Below are positions 7,361 to 17,536 of a stretch of DNA of 64,000 bases, piece by piece. Under the pieces are notes generated by a model. That model did no database searches. It was not told where the DNA came from and saw nothing but the letters and a program-made list of their open reading frames with translations. Within the stretch, counting starts at the first letter, position 1. The number at the start of each line of letters is the position of its first letter. This DNA comes from Alteracholeplasma palmae J233 (GTDB taxonomy: Bacteria > Bacillota_I > Bacilli_A > Acholeplasmatales > Acholeplasmataceae), in NCBI RefSeq assembly GCF_000968055.1, contig NC_022538.1, forward strand, positions 1,275,499-1,339,498. The letters run 5' to 3'. A program made the translations under genes and the position numbers.

Positions 7361-10102
7361 TTACATATTTGAATAATCTATTTTATGTTTCTTTAAATAT
7401 ATTCTATGTATTAATTTTTCAATTTCTACAAATATAAATGGTACAAACGAGAACACAGCAACTAATAAATATTGAAGTGGGGTCAAGTATACTAAATTAA
7501 ATAAACCTTGTACACCCGGTACTAATGATAAAATAAGTACAATCACTAGAGAACCAAATGTTGCCCAATAAAGCCATTTATTAAAATCATGTGGCTTAAA
7601 TGCTGATGCTACATTTGATCTTTGATTCACAGAGTGTAATAACTGTGAAATCGATAAAATCATAAATGACATAGTCATAGCAACCGGTTGACTATCTACT
7701 ACTAAAATCCCATATGCATAAGCTGCAAATGATGCAATTAAAGTAAATACTCCATGAGTGATTACTCTTACTACTAACCCGTCTGAAAAAAGAGAGTTTG
7801 TTTTAAGTGGTTTTTCTTTCATGATATTTCTACCCGCTGGATCTACACCTAAGGCAAGTGCTGGAATTGAATCTGTAATTAAGTTAATTACTAAAATATG
7901 AATAGCAATAAGAGGTGTTGGCCATCCTAATATTTGCGCTAGAATAATCATTAAAATTTCAGCAACGTTTCCAGCTAATAAGAATTGAACTACCTTTATA
8001 ATATTTTTATAAATACGTCTACCTTCTTTAATAGCTACTTCAATTGTTTTAAAATCATCATCAAGTAAGATTAAGTCTGCTGCATCTTTAGCTACTTCGG
8101 TTCCACTTCCCATAGCAATACCAATATGAGCTGCTTTTAGGGCTGGAGCATCGTTAACACCATCACCTGTCATTGCAGTAATTTCTCCAACTTCATTCAT
8201 TACTTTAACAATTCTAAGTTTTTCTTGTGGTGAAACTCTTGAAAAGACAGTTACTTTTTTAATAATAAGTTTCAATTCTTCATCAGTCATTTTTTCTAAT
8301 TCATCTTGACCAACTGCTAAATCTCCACGATTTTCATCAAATATTTCTAAACTTTGTGCAATAGCGACAGCCGTTAATTTATGGTCTCCTGTAATCATTA
8401 CTGTACGAACACCTGCATCACGACAACTTCTGATTGCGGATAAAACCTCTGTTCTAGGAGGATCTATCATACCTGTTAATCCAATGAATGTTAAACCTTC
8501 TTCAACATCATCGCCTTCTTCAGGAACTTCTTTAATTTCTTTTGTGGCAAACCCTAGAACTCTTAATGCTCTTTTAGCCATTTGAGTTGATAAAGTTAAA
8601 ATTTGTTTTTTATCTTCTAAGGTGATTTTTCTAATACCATCTTCATCTAAAAAGTGTGTAACTTCATCTAAAACTTCTTCTATTGCACCTTTAGTGTAAC
8701 CAATTAGTTTCTCTTTATCTTTTACTACAACACTCATCATTTTTCTATCAGAATCAAATGGTTGTTCAAATACACGTTCGTATTTTTCATCTATTTCATC
8801 TAAATCTATTTTATTAACCTTACCAAAATATAGTAACGCTCCTTCTGTTGGATCACCAATAATGTTATTTTCATCATCAGGGTCAAACTCGGCATTATTA
8901 CACAGCATAGCTGCTTTTAATAAGGGTTGATATATTTTATCGTTAATTGGTTTATTTTCAACAATTCTTGTTTTACCTTGCTTAAAATCTCCGTTTACAG
9001 CAACTTCAACAACAGTCATTTTATTTTGTGTTAAAGTCCCTGTTTTGTCGCTACATACAACAGTTGCACTACCTAGTGTTTCAACTGCAGGAAGTTTTTT
9101 TACAAGGGCATTTTTCTTTGCCATTCTTGTAACACCAAGTGCCATAATTACTGTTGCAATAGTAGGTAATCCTTCAGGTATTACACCAATTGCAAGCGCA
9201 ACAGCTGTCATTAATGTTGGCATGAAACTTACGAATGTCATCGGGTTATTCGCCCAATCCCATCTAATTAAATCCAATCCAATAACAATGCTACATACAA
9301 AGATTGCAACAATACTTAAATTATGTCCTAATTTAGCTAACTTAATTTTAAGTGGGGTATCAACGTTTTCTTGGGTATTAAGTGATTGAGCGATTTTACC
9401 TACTTCACTTCTCATTGCAGTTTCAACTACAATACCATAACCATTACCGCCTGTTACAATTGTTGACATATACGCCATATTTAATCTATCACCAATTGAA
9501 AGATTTTCTTCTATTTCTATTTCAGCATCTTTAATAACTGGAACAGATTCACCAGTCAAAGCAGCTTCTTGTATAGCCAATTCACTTGTATCAAATAAAC
9601 GTAGATCTGCAGGAACAATATCTCCTGCTTCAAGATAAACAATATCTCCTCTTACAAGTTCTCTTGTTAATACAATACTAAGTTCACCTTCTCTTAAAAC
9701 TTTAGCGTGTGGTGCACTTAAATCTTTTAACGCATCTAATGCATTTTCTGCTTTTCTTTCTTGAACAATTGCAATTGTACTATTAAGAATTACAATCGTA
9801 AATATTACAATAGATTCAATATAATCTACTGTTCCATTTGTCATTTGTTCAACAATCGCTAATACTAACGATATACTGGCAGCAATCATTAAGATAATAT
9901 TTGTTTTATCTTTTAATTGCTCTAAAATCATCTTACCAACTGATTTTCTTTTTTTACCTTGGAGTTCGTTATATCCATCCTTGGTTAATCTAAGTAAAGC
10001 TTCTTTATCAGAAAGACCTTCCTTAGTTGTATTAAGTTGCCTTAATACCTCATCTTCATTTTCTTTATGCCACAATCGCGGCTGACTACTTTCGGCTTCC
10101 AT
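7361..10102 (-). CDS. P2-type calcium-transporting ATPase
   Basis: A 913-residue P-type ATPase. Domains in order: cation ATPase N-terminal segment; transmembrane pairs M1-M2 (residues about 65-110); actuator loop with AALTGESVPV; M3-M4 with VIPEGLPTIATVIM, where PEGLP is the calcium-site motif; phosphorylation site CSDKTGTLTQNKMTV; nucleotide-binding residues around GYTKGAIEEVL; hinge TGDHKLTAVAIA and GDGVNDAPALKAAHIGIAMG; and six C-terminal helices with NLITDSIPALALGVDPAG. All catalytic motifs are intact. The PEGLP and N-x-x-T-D pattern supports Ca2+ export (SERCA/PMCA-like, as in Bacillus YloB or Listeria LMCA1). It is a single-gene unit with its own terminator; AAAGGA lies 13 bases before the ATG. 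Confidence 0.93.
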   Translation of the reverse strand: MEAESSQPRLWHKENEDEVLRQLNTTKEGLSDKEALLRLTKDGYNELQGKKRKSVGKMILEQLKDKTNIILMIAASISLVLAIVEQMTNGTVDYIESIVIFTIVILNSTIAIVQERKAENALDALKDLSAPHAKVLREGELSIVLTRELVRGDIVYLEAGDIVPADLRLFDTSELAIQEAALTGESVPVIKDAEIEIEENLSIGDRLNMAYMSTIVTGGNGYGIVVETAMRSEVGKIAQSLNTQENVDTPLKIKLAKLGHNLSIVAIFVCSIVIGLDLIRWDWANNPMTFVSFMPTLMTAVALAIGVIPEGLPTIATVIMALGVTRMAKKNALVKKLPAVETLGSATVVCSDKTGTLTQNKMTVVEVAVNGDFKQGKTRIVENKPINDKIYQPLLKAAMLCNNAEFDPDDENNIIGDPTEGALLYFGKVNKIDLDEIDEKYERVFEQPFDSDRKMMSVVVKDKEKLIGYTKGAIEEVLDEVTHFLDEDGIRKITLEDKKQILTLSTQMAKRALRVLGFATKEIKEVPEEGDDVEEGLTFIGLTGMIDPPRTEVLSAIRSCRDAGVRTVMITGDHKLTAVAIAQSLEIFDENRGDLAVGQDELEKMTDEELKLIIKKVTVFSRVSPQEKLRIVKVMNEVGEITAMTGDGVNDAPALKAAHIGIAMGSGTEVAKDAADLILLDDDFKTIEVAIKEGRRIYKNIIKVVQFLLAGNVAEILMIILAQILGWPTPLIAIHILVINLITDSIPALALGVDPAGRNIMKEKPLKTNSLFSDGLVVRVITHGVFTLIASFAAYAYGILVVDSQPVAMTMSFMILSISQLLHSVNQRSNVASAFKPHDFNKWLYWATFGSLVIVLILSLVPGVQGLFNLVYLTPLQYLLVAVFSFVPFIFVEIEKLIHRIYLKKHKIDYSNM

Positions 10103-10204
10103 TTTTGGAAAAGCACATCCTTTCTTTTCTTGTTTCTATTGTTAAGAAACTGATTAAAATTATAACATTTTTCACCTTAAAAATCAATTATTATTCTCTG
10201 CTAT

Positions 10205-10241
10205 TAAAAAAATAATGGATTAAGAATACCTTCCTAATCCA
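10205..10241 (-). terminator. terminator of the BmrCD-like exporter operon
   Basis: An 11-bp stem (10216-10226 with 10231-10241, one G-U pair), a four-base loop and a downstream minus-strand tract TTATTTTTTT. It lies just after the stop of the 669-residue exporter gene. Confidence 0.85.
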
Positions 10242-10259
10242 CTACCATATTTTTGACAC

Positions 10260-12269
10260 TTACATTATCTCTTCTATTTTTACTTGCGATCTATAAATAT
10301 TTGCATAAACACTATTATTTTTAAGTAGTGCTTCATGGGTTCCTTCTTCTACTTTTAATCCATTTTCTAAAACAACTATTTTGTTCGCTTTTTTAATTGT
10401 TGATAATCTATGTGCAATAACAATGGTTGTTCTATTCTTCTTAACTTCTTCTAAAGCTCTTTGGATCATTTCTTCAGTCTCAGTATCTATATTAGCAGTT
10501 GCTTCATCCATAATTAAAATAGAGGGATTATGCAGGATTGCTCTAGCAAAACTGATAATTTGTTTTTCTCCCACACTTAAATTACTTCCACCTCTAACAA
10601 TTTTTTGGTGTATTCCAAATTCAAGTTTATCTAATAGTTTTCCACCACCCACTAATCTTAACGTTTCTTCTATTAGTTCATCACTTGCTTCTGCACCAAA
10701 TCTAATATTATCTGCAAGAGTTCCTTTAAACATAATTGGGTCTTGTAAAATGATACCTATATGTTTACGGTAAGTTCTTTTACTATATGTATCTATTGGT
10801 AAATCATCAATGTATATATTTCCCATATCATCATCTTTAAAGTCATAAAACCTTAACAGTAAATTCATCAGTGTTGATTTTCCAGAACCTGTATGTCCAA
10901 CAATTCCTATCATCTGCCCTGGATCAATAGTCAAATCTATTCCTTTTAATACAGGTTGGTTTTCTACATATGAAAACCATACACCATCAAAAACAACTTT
11001 TCCCTTATATCTGTCGATTTCATGGTATTCATCATCTTCTTTTACACTATCTATTAAATTAAATAATCTTTCAGATCTTACAACAGCATGTTGATAATTT
11101 CCAATTTCTCTAAATAACATCATGACAGGTTCTACTAGTCTAGATAAATAATCATTATACGCATATATCAAGCCAGCTGTAGCGACAAAACCATATATAT
11201 TTAATGAGTTATACCCAAAATATAAAATAATTAGAGCTGTTATTGATGCACCTAATAATCTAATAAGATTCCAACCCATACCCAAATGTAATCGTGATTC
11301 TTTTAACTGTTCTCTTCTAAATTCATTTGATACTTGATTAAACGTTTCAATTGTTTCATCTTTATAATTATAAACTTGTAAAATCCCTATGCCATTAATA
11401 ATTTCATTTAGTTGTGCTGTAATCATTGAACGGCTCTCATTTGTTTTTTCTGCACTTCTTCTTAATCTCTTAATAAAGGCTTTTAACCATATATAAATAA
11501 TAGGATATAAAACAAATGTAATAAGTGATAATTGCCAGTTTAAATAAAACATTCCAATATATGCAAATACAACTGCTAAGGTTGCATTCACCATTAAATT
11601 CATTAAGATATTAAAAAGGCTATTTATTCCATTAACATCATTAATAATACGATTAGCAATTTTTCCAGCTGGTTCTTTTTCAAACCGATCCATCGGAAGT
11701 AAGGTCAAAGCCTTGATAGCATCTATTCTGGCATCTTTAATAATATTAATTGTTATGTGTGAAGTTGCAGTTCTTTGAATATATAAAAATGCAATTTGCA
11801 AGAAATACCTTAAAACAAGCAATACTAAAAGAATAATTAAAGGATTAATAAAGGGTGAGTAAAAATCTTTTACTTCGTTTATATCTAGTTGTATTAAATT
11901 ATATTTTGTGACTAAGTTATTTGTATCTGTAACTATTAAAGTATTATTTTCTACATGATAATTACCTTGAATTACTATATCATCTACTGCATAATACTTT
12001 CCCTTAACAATAACAACGGATAAAACATTTTCTGTTTTAGTTTCTTGTTGTTGGTAGTATTTTCCATTATACAAAACTGATTTTTCTGTCTTTTCAACTG
12101 TTTCATACCAAGGTTCTTTGATTGCTACTAACTGATCATCTAAAATAGATTTAACAAGGAGTGGAGCTGCTAAATTAAGCGATTGTATTACTAACATCGA
12201 AAATAATGCAATCACTAACGCCTTCTTATAATTTCTAATATATCTCCATATTTTTCTTATAGCTTTCAT
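10260..12269 (-). CDS. heterodimeric ABC exporter subunit, BmrD-like
   Basis: A 669-residue half-transporter: a six-helix membrane domain and an ATPase domain from about residue 430. Walker A GHTGSGKST, signature LSVGEKQ (degenerate from LSGGQ), Walker B ILIMDEATANIDTETE with the catalytic glutamate, and the switch histidine in IAHRLST. Between the first two helices there is an insert of roughly 100 residues (about 35-140) rich in Y, T and N, which would lie outside the cell. BmrD of Bacillus has the same length class and an extracellular domain there. It follows the partner gene by two bases. Likely a multidrug exporter; substrate unknown. Confidence 0.9.
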   Translation of the reverse strand: MKAIRKIWRYIRNYKKALVIALFSMLVIQSLNLAAPLLVKSILDDQLVAIKEPWYETVEKTEKSVLYNGKYYQQQETKTENVLSVVIVKGKYYAVDDIVIQGNYHVENNTLIVTDTNNLVTKYNLIQLDINEVKDFYSPFINPLIILLVLLVLRYFLQIAFLYIQRTATSHITINIIKDARIDAIKALTLLPMDRFEKEPAGKIANRIINDVNGINSLFNILMNLMVNATLAVVFAYIGMFYLNWQLSLITFVLYPIIYIWLKAFIKRLRRSAEKTNESRSMITAQLNEIINGIGILQVYNYKDETIETFNQVSNEFRREQLKESRLHLGMGWNLIRLLGASITALIILYFGYNSLNIYGFVATAGLIYAYNDYLSRLVEPVMMLFREIGNYQHAVVRSERLFNLIDSVKEDDEYHEIDRYKGKVVFDGVWFSYVENQPVLKGIDLTIDPGQMIGIVGHTGSGKSTLMNLLLRFYDFKDDDMGNIYIDDLPIDTYSKRTYRKHIGIILQDPIMFKGTLADNIRFGAEASDELIEETLRLVGGGKLLDKLEFGIHQKIVRGGSNLSVGEKQIISFARAILHNPSILIMDEATANIDTETEEMIQRALEEVKKNRTTIVIAHRLSTIKKANKIVVLENGLKVEEGTHEALLKNNSVYANIYRSQVKIEEIM

Positions 12270-12271
12270 AA

Positions 12272-14005
12272 TTACACCATTGTCACTTGTTGAATATATT
12301 GCTTTTTATACCAGCCATCTTCTCGCAATAATTCTTCATGTGTTCCCTTACTTGAAATACGTCCATTTTCTAAAACCAAAATAATATCAGCATCTCTTAC
12401 TGCTGAAAATCTATGGGCAACAATTATATTTGTTTGTTCACTTCGATTAAGTCTTAATTGCTCTAAAATATTAGCTTCTGTTTTAGCATCAACTGCGGAT
12501 AAAGAATCGTCTAAGATTAATATATCTGGATTTTTAACAAGTGCTCGTGCAATAGATAGTCTTTGTTTTTGTCCACCTGATAATGTCATACCAGATTCAC
12601 CAACCATCGTATGAACTCCTTGATTAAGATAATTAATGTCTTTCCTAAAATCTGCCATCAGAATCGCTCTTTCAAGTTCCAAAGTGCTTGCCATAGGGTT
12701 TCCCATAAGAATATTTTTGTCAACTGGTTTTCTAAAAAGTGTATGTTCTTGTGGCACATAACCTACTAGTTTTCTAACATCTTCTATTCTATATTGTTTA
12801 ATATTAACATCATCAATATAGATGTTTCCACTTGTTGTATTAAATTGTCTTAAAAGTTGTCTAATTAAAGTAGATTTACCAGCACCAGTTGGTCCAACTA
12901 TACCAATTGTCTGCCCCTTTTTAATTGAGAAACTAATATCTTTAATAACAGGCTGCTTATCAAAAGGGTATTTATATGTAACATTATCAAATGTTATTGT
13001 ATTAAAATGAATAATATTTTGTGCCGTCTCATCATTTTTAACTTTAGGAACTTCATTCATAATTTCATCATATCTATCAATAGATGTTACTGCATTATTA
13101 ATTTGGGTAAATACTGTTGAAATAGAAATAATTGGACTATAAAGTTGTCCAATATAAGCAATAAATGTTACTAATAAACCAACTGTTAATTGTTGATTAA
13201 TAATAAAATACACACCAAATACAAAGGCTAAACTATAACTGATGCCATAGACTACTTCAAATAAAGGATTAAACCAGTTTTCATATTTAACAATATAACT
13301 CCATGATTTGATGTCTGCCTTAATCGCATCATTTGTTTTTTCTAGGTCGTTATCCTCTTCTACATATGCTCTTAAGGTTTTTTGACCTTCTGTCGTTTCT
13401 AGTACTTTTTCAGCCATTTGACTATATATTTCTTGATGTTTTTTTACATATCTTCTTTTCTTTTGTCTAATTAAATTAAGTATGGTTAACCCTATCGGCA
13501 TGATTGTAACTGAAATGAGGGTTAATCTCAAGTGTATACTCACGCTCATAATTCCTATAGCTAAAATAATTGTTGAAACGTTAAATACTAACCCTTCAAG
13601 AAGAGATGTAGCAGCAACTGTTATATTTTCTAAATGCTCTGTGGCACGAGCAATTAAGTCACCTTTACTATATTTCTCATAAAACTCTAGATCCATTTCA
13701 AATAAGTGTGATAGGTATTTTTCTCTTAATTCATACGCAAGTTTTTGAGCCAACTTTCCCATTAGGTAATTATATATATAACTCATTAAATACCTTGTTA
13801 CAGGAATAAGAAGTAAAACTCCTACATAAAATATTAATTTATGCATTGTAAGTTCGTTATTAACAATAACATCTATTGCTTGTCCTAGAAAGAGGGCAGG
13901 TAATAGAGCTAATATGTTAATTGCAAGTAATACCGTTAATAAAACTAAGTATGTTAGCCATTCTTTTTTTATAAACCATCCAATTTTTTTAAAAATATGT
14001 ATCAT
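12272..14005 (-). CDS. heterodimeric ABC exporter subunit, BmrC-like
   Basis: A 577-residue half-transporter: six membrane helices, then an ATPase with Walker A GPTGAGKSTLI, signature LSGGQKQRLS and Walker B ILILDDSLSAVD, where the catalytic glutamate is replaced by aspartate. Together with the degenerate signature of the partner, this gives the classic asymmetric pair with one consensus and one degenerate ATP site, as in BmrCD, LmrCD and TM287/288. The ATG at 14005 has AGGTG upstream. Unlike the second exporter pair in this window, no small ORF or attenuator is visible in the 130 bases before it. Confidence 0.9.
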   Translation of the reverse strand: MIHIFKKIGWFIKKEWLTYLVLLTVLLAINILALLPALFLGQAIDVIVNNELTMHKLIFYVGVLLLIPVTRYLMSYIYNYLMGKLAQKLAYELREKYLSHLFEMDLEFYEKYSKGDLIARATEHLENITVAATSLLEGLVFNVSTIILAIGIMSVSIHLRLTLISVTIMPIGLTILNLIRQKKRRYVKKHQEIYSQMAEKVLETTEGQKTLRAYVEEDNDLEKTNDAIKADIKSWSYIVKYENWFNPLFEVVYGISYSLAFVFGVYFIINQQLTVGLLVTFIAYIGQLYSPIISISTVFTQINNAVTSIDRYDEIMNEVPKVKNDETAQNIIHFNTITFDNVTYKYPFDKQPVIKDISFSIKKGQTIGIVGPTGAGKSTLIRQLLRQFNTTSGNIYIDDVNIKQYRIEDVRKLVGYVPQEHTLFRKPVDKNILMGNPMASTLELERAILMADFRKDINYLNQGVHTMVGESGMTLSGGQKQRLSIARALVKNPDILILDDSLSAVDAKTEANILEQLRLNRSEQTNIIVAHRFSAVRDADIILVLENGRISSKGTHEELLREDGWYKKQYIQQVTMV

Positions 14006-14100
14006 GTTAGCACCTATATTTTCTTTTATATAGTAAAGTATATCACATTATTTGAGATTAGATTTTATAGACTATAAAAATATTTAATTATTGATTTATA

Positions 14101-14130
14101 AAAAAATATAGCCCTTTAAAAAAGGCTATA
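14101..14130 (-). terminator. terminator of the SGNH hydrolase gene
   Basis: A 10-bp stem (14107-14116 with 14121-14130, one G-U pair), loop of four, and a minus-strand T7 run. It stands four bases after the stop codon. Confidence 0.9.
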
Positions 14131-14134
14131 CTTA

Positions 14135-14770
14135 CTATATATATGTCTTTATGATACTACTTATTTCTACATAGCCATAATGATTTAAATGAATGCCATC
14201 ATCCGTATACCACTCTTCTAATACTCCGGCGCCATCTTTTAGGCTGTCATTAATATCAATGAAATTTTCTACTTTTTGTGCTAATATTTGATTCATTTCA
14301 TCTAGTTCTTCATTGGTTCTATTAGCAACATAAAGAGCTCTGGTTTTTTTATGTTCTAATGGTAAAACAGGAGTTAGCGATAAATAATAAACTTTTGTTT
14401 GAGGTAATTTAGTTTTTACATAGTCTAAAGTATTTAAAATATTTATAAGTGCTTCTTCTTTACTTGCATGTAATAATACTAAATCATTTGATCCTATATG
14501 TAAAAATAATTTACTAGGGTTTAATGGAACAACTATCTTATCAAAGACTTCTAAAAAATCTTTTGTTGTATATCCTGCAATCCCACGATTTACTACATTA
14601 TTATCAAAATATTCTTCAACATGATAATTTTCAATAATTGAATCTCCAGATAAAACAATAAGTCCTTGCTTGAGTGTTTCATTTTCTTCAATAAACTTTG
14701 TAACCCTTCTATTTCCTTTAATATCAATAACTTTTTTTAAACTTTCTAATTGCTTGTCTGTTGGTAACAT
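14135..14770 (-). CDS. SGNH/GDSL-family hydrolase
   Basis: A 211-residue cytoplasmic protein (no signal peptide). Block I is VLSGDSIIENY with the nucleophile serine in GDS, block II VVNRGIAGYTT with the oxyanion glycine, block III LFLHIGSNDLV with G-x-N-D, and block V DDGIHLNHYGY with the D-x-x-H catalytic pair. All four SGNH catalytic positions are therefore present. Such enzymes are esterases or lipases, for example acting on lysophospholipids or acetylated sugars; the substrate cannot be told from sequence. It stands alone between two terminators, 127 bases after the pyruvate kinase unit. Confidence 0.88.
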   Translation of the reverse strand: MLPTDKQLESLKKVIDIKGNRRVTKFIEENETLKQGLIVLSGDSIIENYHVEEYFDNNVVNRGIAGYTTKDFLEVFDKIVVPLNPSKLFLHIGSNDLVLLHASKEEALINILNTLDYVKTKLPQTKVYYLSLTPVLPLEHKKTRALYVANRTNEELDEMNQILAQKVENFIDINDSLKDGAGVLEEWYTDDGIHLNHYGYVEISSIIKTYI

Positions 14771-14849
14771 TATTTACACATCCTATACTTTTATCATTAG
14801 TATTATAGCATTTTTTATAACTTAATTCTAACTAATGGCTTTTGGCAAT

Positions 14850-14881
14850 AAAAAAACTGCAGGATTTAGTCCCACAGTTTT
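14850..14881 (-). terminator. terminator of the pfkA-pyk operon
   Basis: A 12-bp stem (14853-14864 with 14870-14881, two G-U pairs) with a five-base loop, followed on the minus strand by a T-rich tract. It is 16 bases after the pyk stop codon. Confidence 0.9.
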
Positions 14882-14897
14882 GTGTAATTATTATTTA

Positions 14898-16244
14898 TTA
14901 TAGTTCTTCTATATTTAATGAATTTCCAGCAATACTTACTACATATTCACCTTTTTCAATTCCTAATGAAGCTAATTTTTGTTCTGCTTCATTAGCAGTT
15001 AAAACTGGTAATACTGCAAAGTTAATCGCTAAACTTTGTGCTTCTTTTAAGTCTTTAACAACAGCTACTACTGGAACTGATGGATGGAACTTAGAAACTG
15101 CTTTAGCATATTCTAATCCATAAACAACGATTGCGTTTAATTCAAAATTGATTGCTGATTGAACTGCATTTAAAGCAAGAGCATCAACAACACCATCAGC
15201 TTCTGGATAATCTAAGAAATCTTCATAGAATAAATCTTCTTCAGCTTTAGCATCAATTTTAGCCATGAATGTAACTGCTTCAACTGGATAATCTCCAGCA
15301 GCTGATTCACCACTTAACATTGTAGCAGATGTTCCTTCACGTACTGCATTAGCAACGTCTGAAACTTCAGCTCTTGTAGGTCTTGGATTTTTTTGCATTG
15401 ATTCTAACATTTGAGTTGCAACGATAACTGTTTTTCCTGCAGCTAAACATTTATCAATCATTTCACTTTGGTATGAAGGAACTAATTCAGCAGCAACTTC
15501 AATTCCTAAATCTCCACGAGCAACCATGATACCATCTACTACTTCAATAATATCATCTAAGTTATCCATACCTTCCTGGTTTTCAATCTTAGCGATAATT
15601 TGAACATCTTTACCGCCATTTGCATCTAAAATTTTACGAACTTCTAATGCATCTTCAGCACGACGTACAAATGATGCAGCAACGAAGTTATATCCTTTTT
15701 CAGCTGCGAATTTAATATCACTAGCATCTTTTTCAGAAACGAAAGGCATATTTAATACAACATTTGGAACGTTAACACCACGACGTGATTTTACAGTGTG
15801 TGTATTTTTTGCAACTGTTACTAATTCATTAGCTTTAGCATCTTTTTTAACTACTTCTAAAGTTAAGTAACCATCATCAACAGTAACAACATCTCCCACT
15901 TTCATATCATTAAATAAACCTGGGTATGATACTGAGAATTTTTGTGCATTTCCTAATACTGGTTCAAAAGCAATTCTTACTTCTGATCCTTTTGTGATTT
16001 CAACTTTACCATCAAATTCGTGAGTTCTAATTTCTGGACCTTTAGTATCTAACATTGTAGCTACATAAGTTCCTAGTTCTTTGTTTAATTCTTGTACAGT
16101 TTGTAATCTCTTACCATGTTCTTCATAATCTCCATGAGAAAAGTTAAAACGAGCTACGTTTAATCCTGCTTTAATTAAAGATCTCATTACATCTTTATTT
16201 TCTGAGGCTGGTCCTAGAGTACATACAATTTTTGTTTTACGCAT
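14898..16244 (-). CDS. pyk: pyruvate kinase
   Basis: A 448-residue enzyme converting phosphoenolpyruvate and ADP to pyruvate and ATP, the last step of glycolysis. The start MRKTKIVCTLGPASENKDVM is the usual N-terminus. Catalytic features are NFSHGDYEEH, MLDTKGPEIRT (Mg2+/K+ site), IIAKIENQEGMDN with the catalytic lysine, MVARGDLGIE, VIVATQMLESM, and PTRAEVSDVANAV. A normal C-terminal domain follows (AIVVYGLEYAKAVSKFHPSV). It lacks the extra PEP-utiliser domain found in Bacillus pyruvate kinases. It lies 31 bases after pfkA, so the two glycolytic genes form one operon ending in a strong terminator. Its codons are the most regular of the region, in keeping with high expression. Confidence 0.96.
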   Translation of the reverse strand: MRKTKIVCTLGPASENKDVMRSLIKAGLNVARFNFSHGDYEEHGKRLQTVQELNKELGTYVATMLDTKGPEIRTHEFDGKVEITKGSEVRIAFEPVLGNAQKFSVSYPGLFNDMKVGDVVTVDDGYLTLEVVKKDAKANELVTVAKNTHTVKSRRGVNVPNVVLNMPFVSEKDASDIKFAAEKGYNFVAASFVRRAEDALEVRKILDANGGKDVQIIAKIENQEGMDNLDDIIEVVDGIMVARGDLGIEVAAELVPSYQSEMIDKCLAAGKTVIVATQMLESMQKNPRPTRAEVSDVANAVREGTSATMLSGESAAGDYPVEAVTFMAKIDAKAEEDLFYEDFLDYPEADGVVDALALNAVQSAINFELNAIVVYGLEYAKAVSKFHPSVPVVAVVKDLKEAQSLAINFAVLPVLTANEAEQKLASLGIEKGEYVVSIAGNSLNIEEL

Positions 16245-16275
16245 AATATAATTTCCTTTCTATTTTTAAATCTTA

Positions 16276-17226
16276 TTAAGATATTTTATCTAATAATGGA
16301 TATAAATCATTTTTAGGTCTTTCTTGGTCTAAAACATTTACAAATGGTAAGTGAATCATTCTAGAATCTCTAATTCCAACACAACAACCATATATATTCT
16401 GACTTAATAAATCAACTGCATAAGATCCCATTCTAGAACCTAGAATTCTATCTTCTGGAACAGGTTGCCCACCTCTTTGAATATAGCCAAGAACGGTTGC
16501 CCTTGAAGCGAATCCACTTGCTTCAGTAATCTCTTTGGCTAGTTCATGAACATTAAATTGATTTTCAGTCACTACAATAATTGCGTGTCTTCTATTTGTT
16601 TCTTTAAACTCTTTCATTCGTTCAATGATTTTTTTCTTATTAATAGGATTTTCAGGAGTAATAATAAATTCTGCTCCACCACAAATACCAGCATATAAAG
16701 CTAAGTCGCCACTTCTACGTCCCATCACCTCAACGATACTACATCTTTGGTGAGAGGTTGATGTATCTCTTAGTTTATCAATAGCATCAACAATCGTTGT
16801 AAGGGCTGTATTAAATCCAATAGTAAAATCAGTACCAACAATATCATTATCGATTGTTCCTGGAATTCCAATACATTTAATACCTAATTTTCCTAAAGCA
16901 AGTGCACCTCTATAAGAACCATCTCCGCCAATAACAATTAAGGCTTCAATACCACGTTCTTTTAAATTTTTACACGCTACTTCACGAACTGCTTCATCCT
17001 TAAATTCTGGTAATCTGGCTGTCCCAAGAAATGTCCCACCCTTAGTTAAAAGTCCTGATACGGCATCATGGTTTAAAAGTATCATACGATCTTCTAATAA
17101 TCCTTTATATCCATCTAAGACACCATAAACTTCAAACCCGTAATGTAGACTTGCTCTTACAACGGCTCTTATTGCCGCGTTCATTCCTGGAGCATCCCCA
17201 CCTGAGGTTAATACAGCAATTTTCAT
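16276..17226 (-). CDS. pfkA: ATP-dependent 6-phosphofructokinase
   Basis: Start set at ATG 17226 (MKIAVLTSGGDAPGMNAAIR), because GGAGG lies eight bases upstream; the longer TTG start at 17241 falls on that ribosome site. The 316-residue length is typical. GGDGSYRG and PGTIDNDI carry glycines at the two positions that distinguish ATP enzymes from PPi enzymes. The catalytic aspartates of TIDNDI and IVEVMGRRSGDLAL with the substrate contacts are intact. It phosphorylates fructose 6-phosphate and is the committed step of glycolysis, co-transcribed with pyk. A PPi-type enzyme is encoded 5 kb away on the other strand. Confidence 0.95.
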   Translation of the reverse strand: MKIAVLTSGGDAPGMNAAIRAVVRASLHYGFEVYGVLDGYKGLLEDRMILLNHDAVSGLLTKGGTFLGTARLPEFKDEAVREVACKNLKERGIEALIVIGGDGSYRGALALGKLGIKCIGIPGTIDNDIVGTDFTIGFNTALTTIVDAIDKLRDTSTSHQRCSIVEVMGRRSGDLALYAGICGGAEFIITPENPINKKKIIERMKEFKETNRRHAIIVVTENQFNVHELAKEITEASGFASRATVLGYIQRGGQPVPEDRILGSRMGSYAVDLLSQNIYGCCVGIRDSRMIHLPFVNVLDQERPKNDLYPLLDKIS

Positions 17227-17536
17227 ACTCTTTTCCTCCAATAATAAGATACCTATTACTAGTTAATATTATAGCATAAAAAGTGAAAACTTAAACTAGT
17301 GATTTATGTATTATTGCGAAAAAACATGAAAGTCTTAATTTGGATTGTATGAATCTTTATTTTGATATATAATCAAACTAATAGTTTAAATAGATAATAT
17401 TCAATTTTAGACAATATGATAATACCGTAAAATTGTTAAGATTTGAATACTTTAGTTACAGAATTGGACTCTTAGATATGATTCATAACAATCATTTGAT
17501 CACAGTGCATCTAACCTTAAAAAAGAGAAAATTACC

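Noticed and set aside
14006-14134. A leader peptide or attenuator before the first ABC exporter pair.
   Set aside because: The only hairpin there is the terminator of the SGNH hydrolase gene. I saw no small ORF with a ribosome site.
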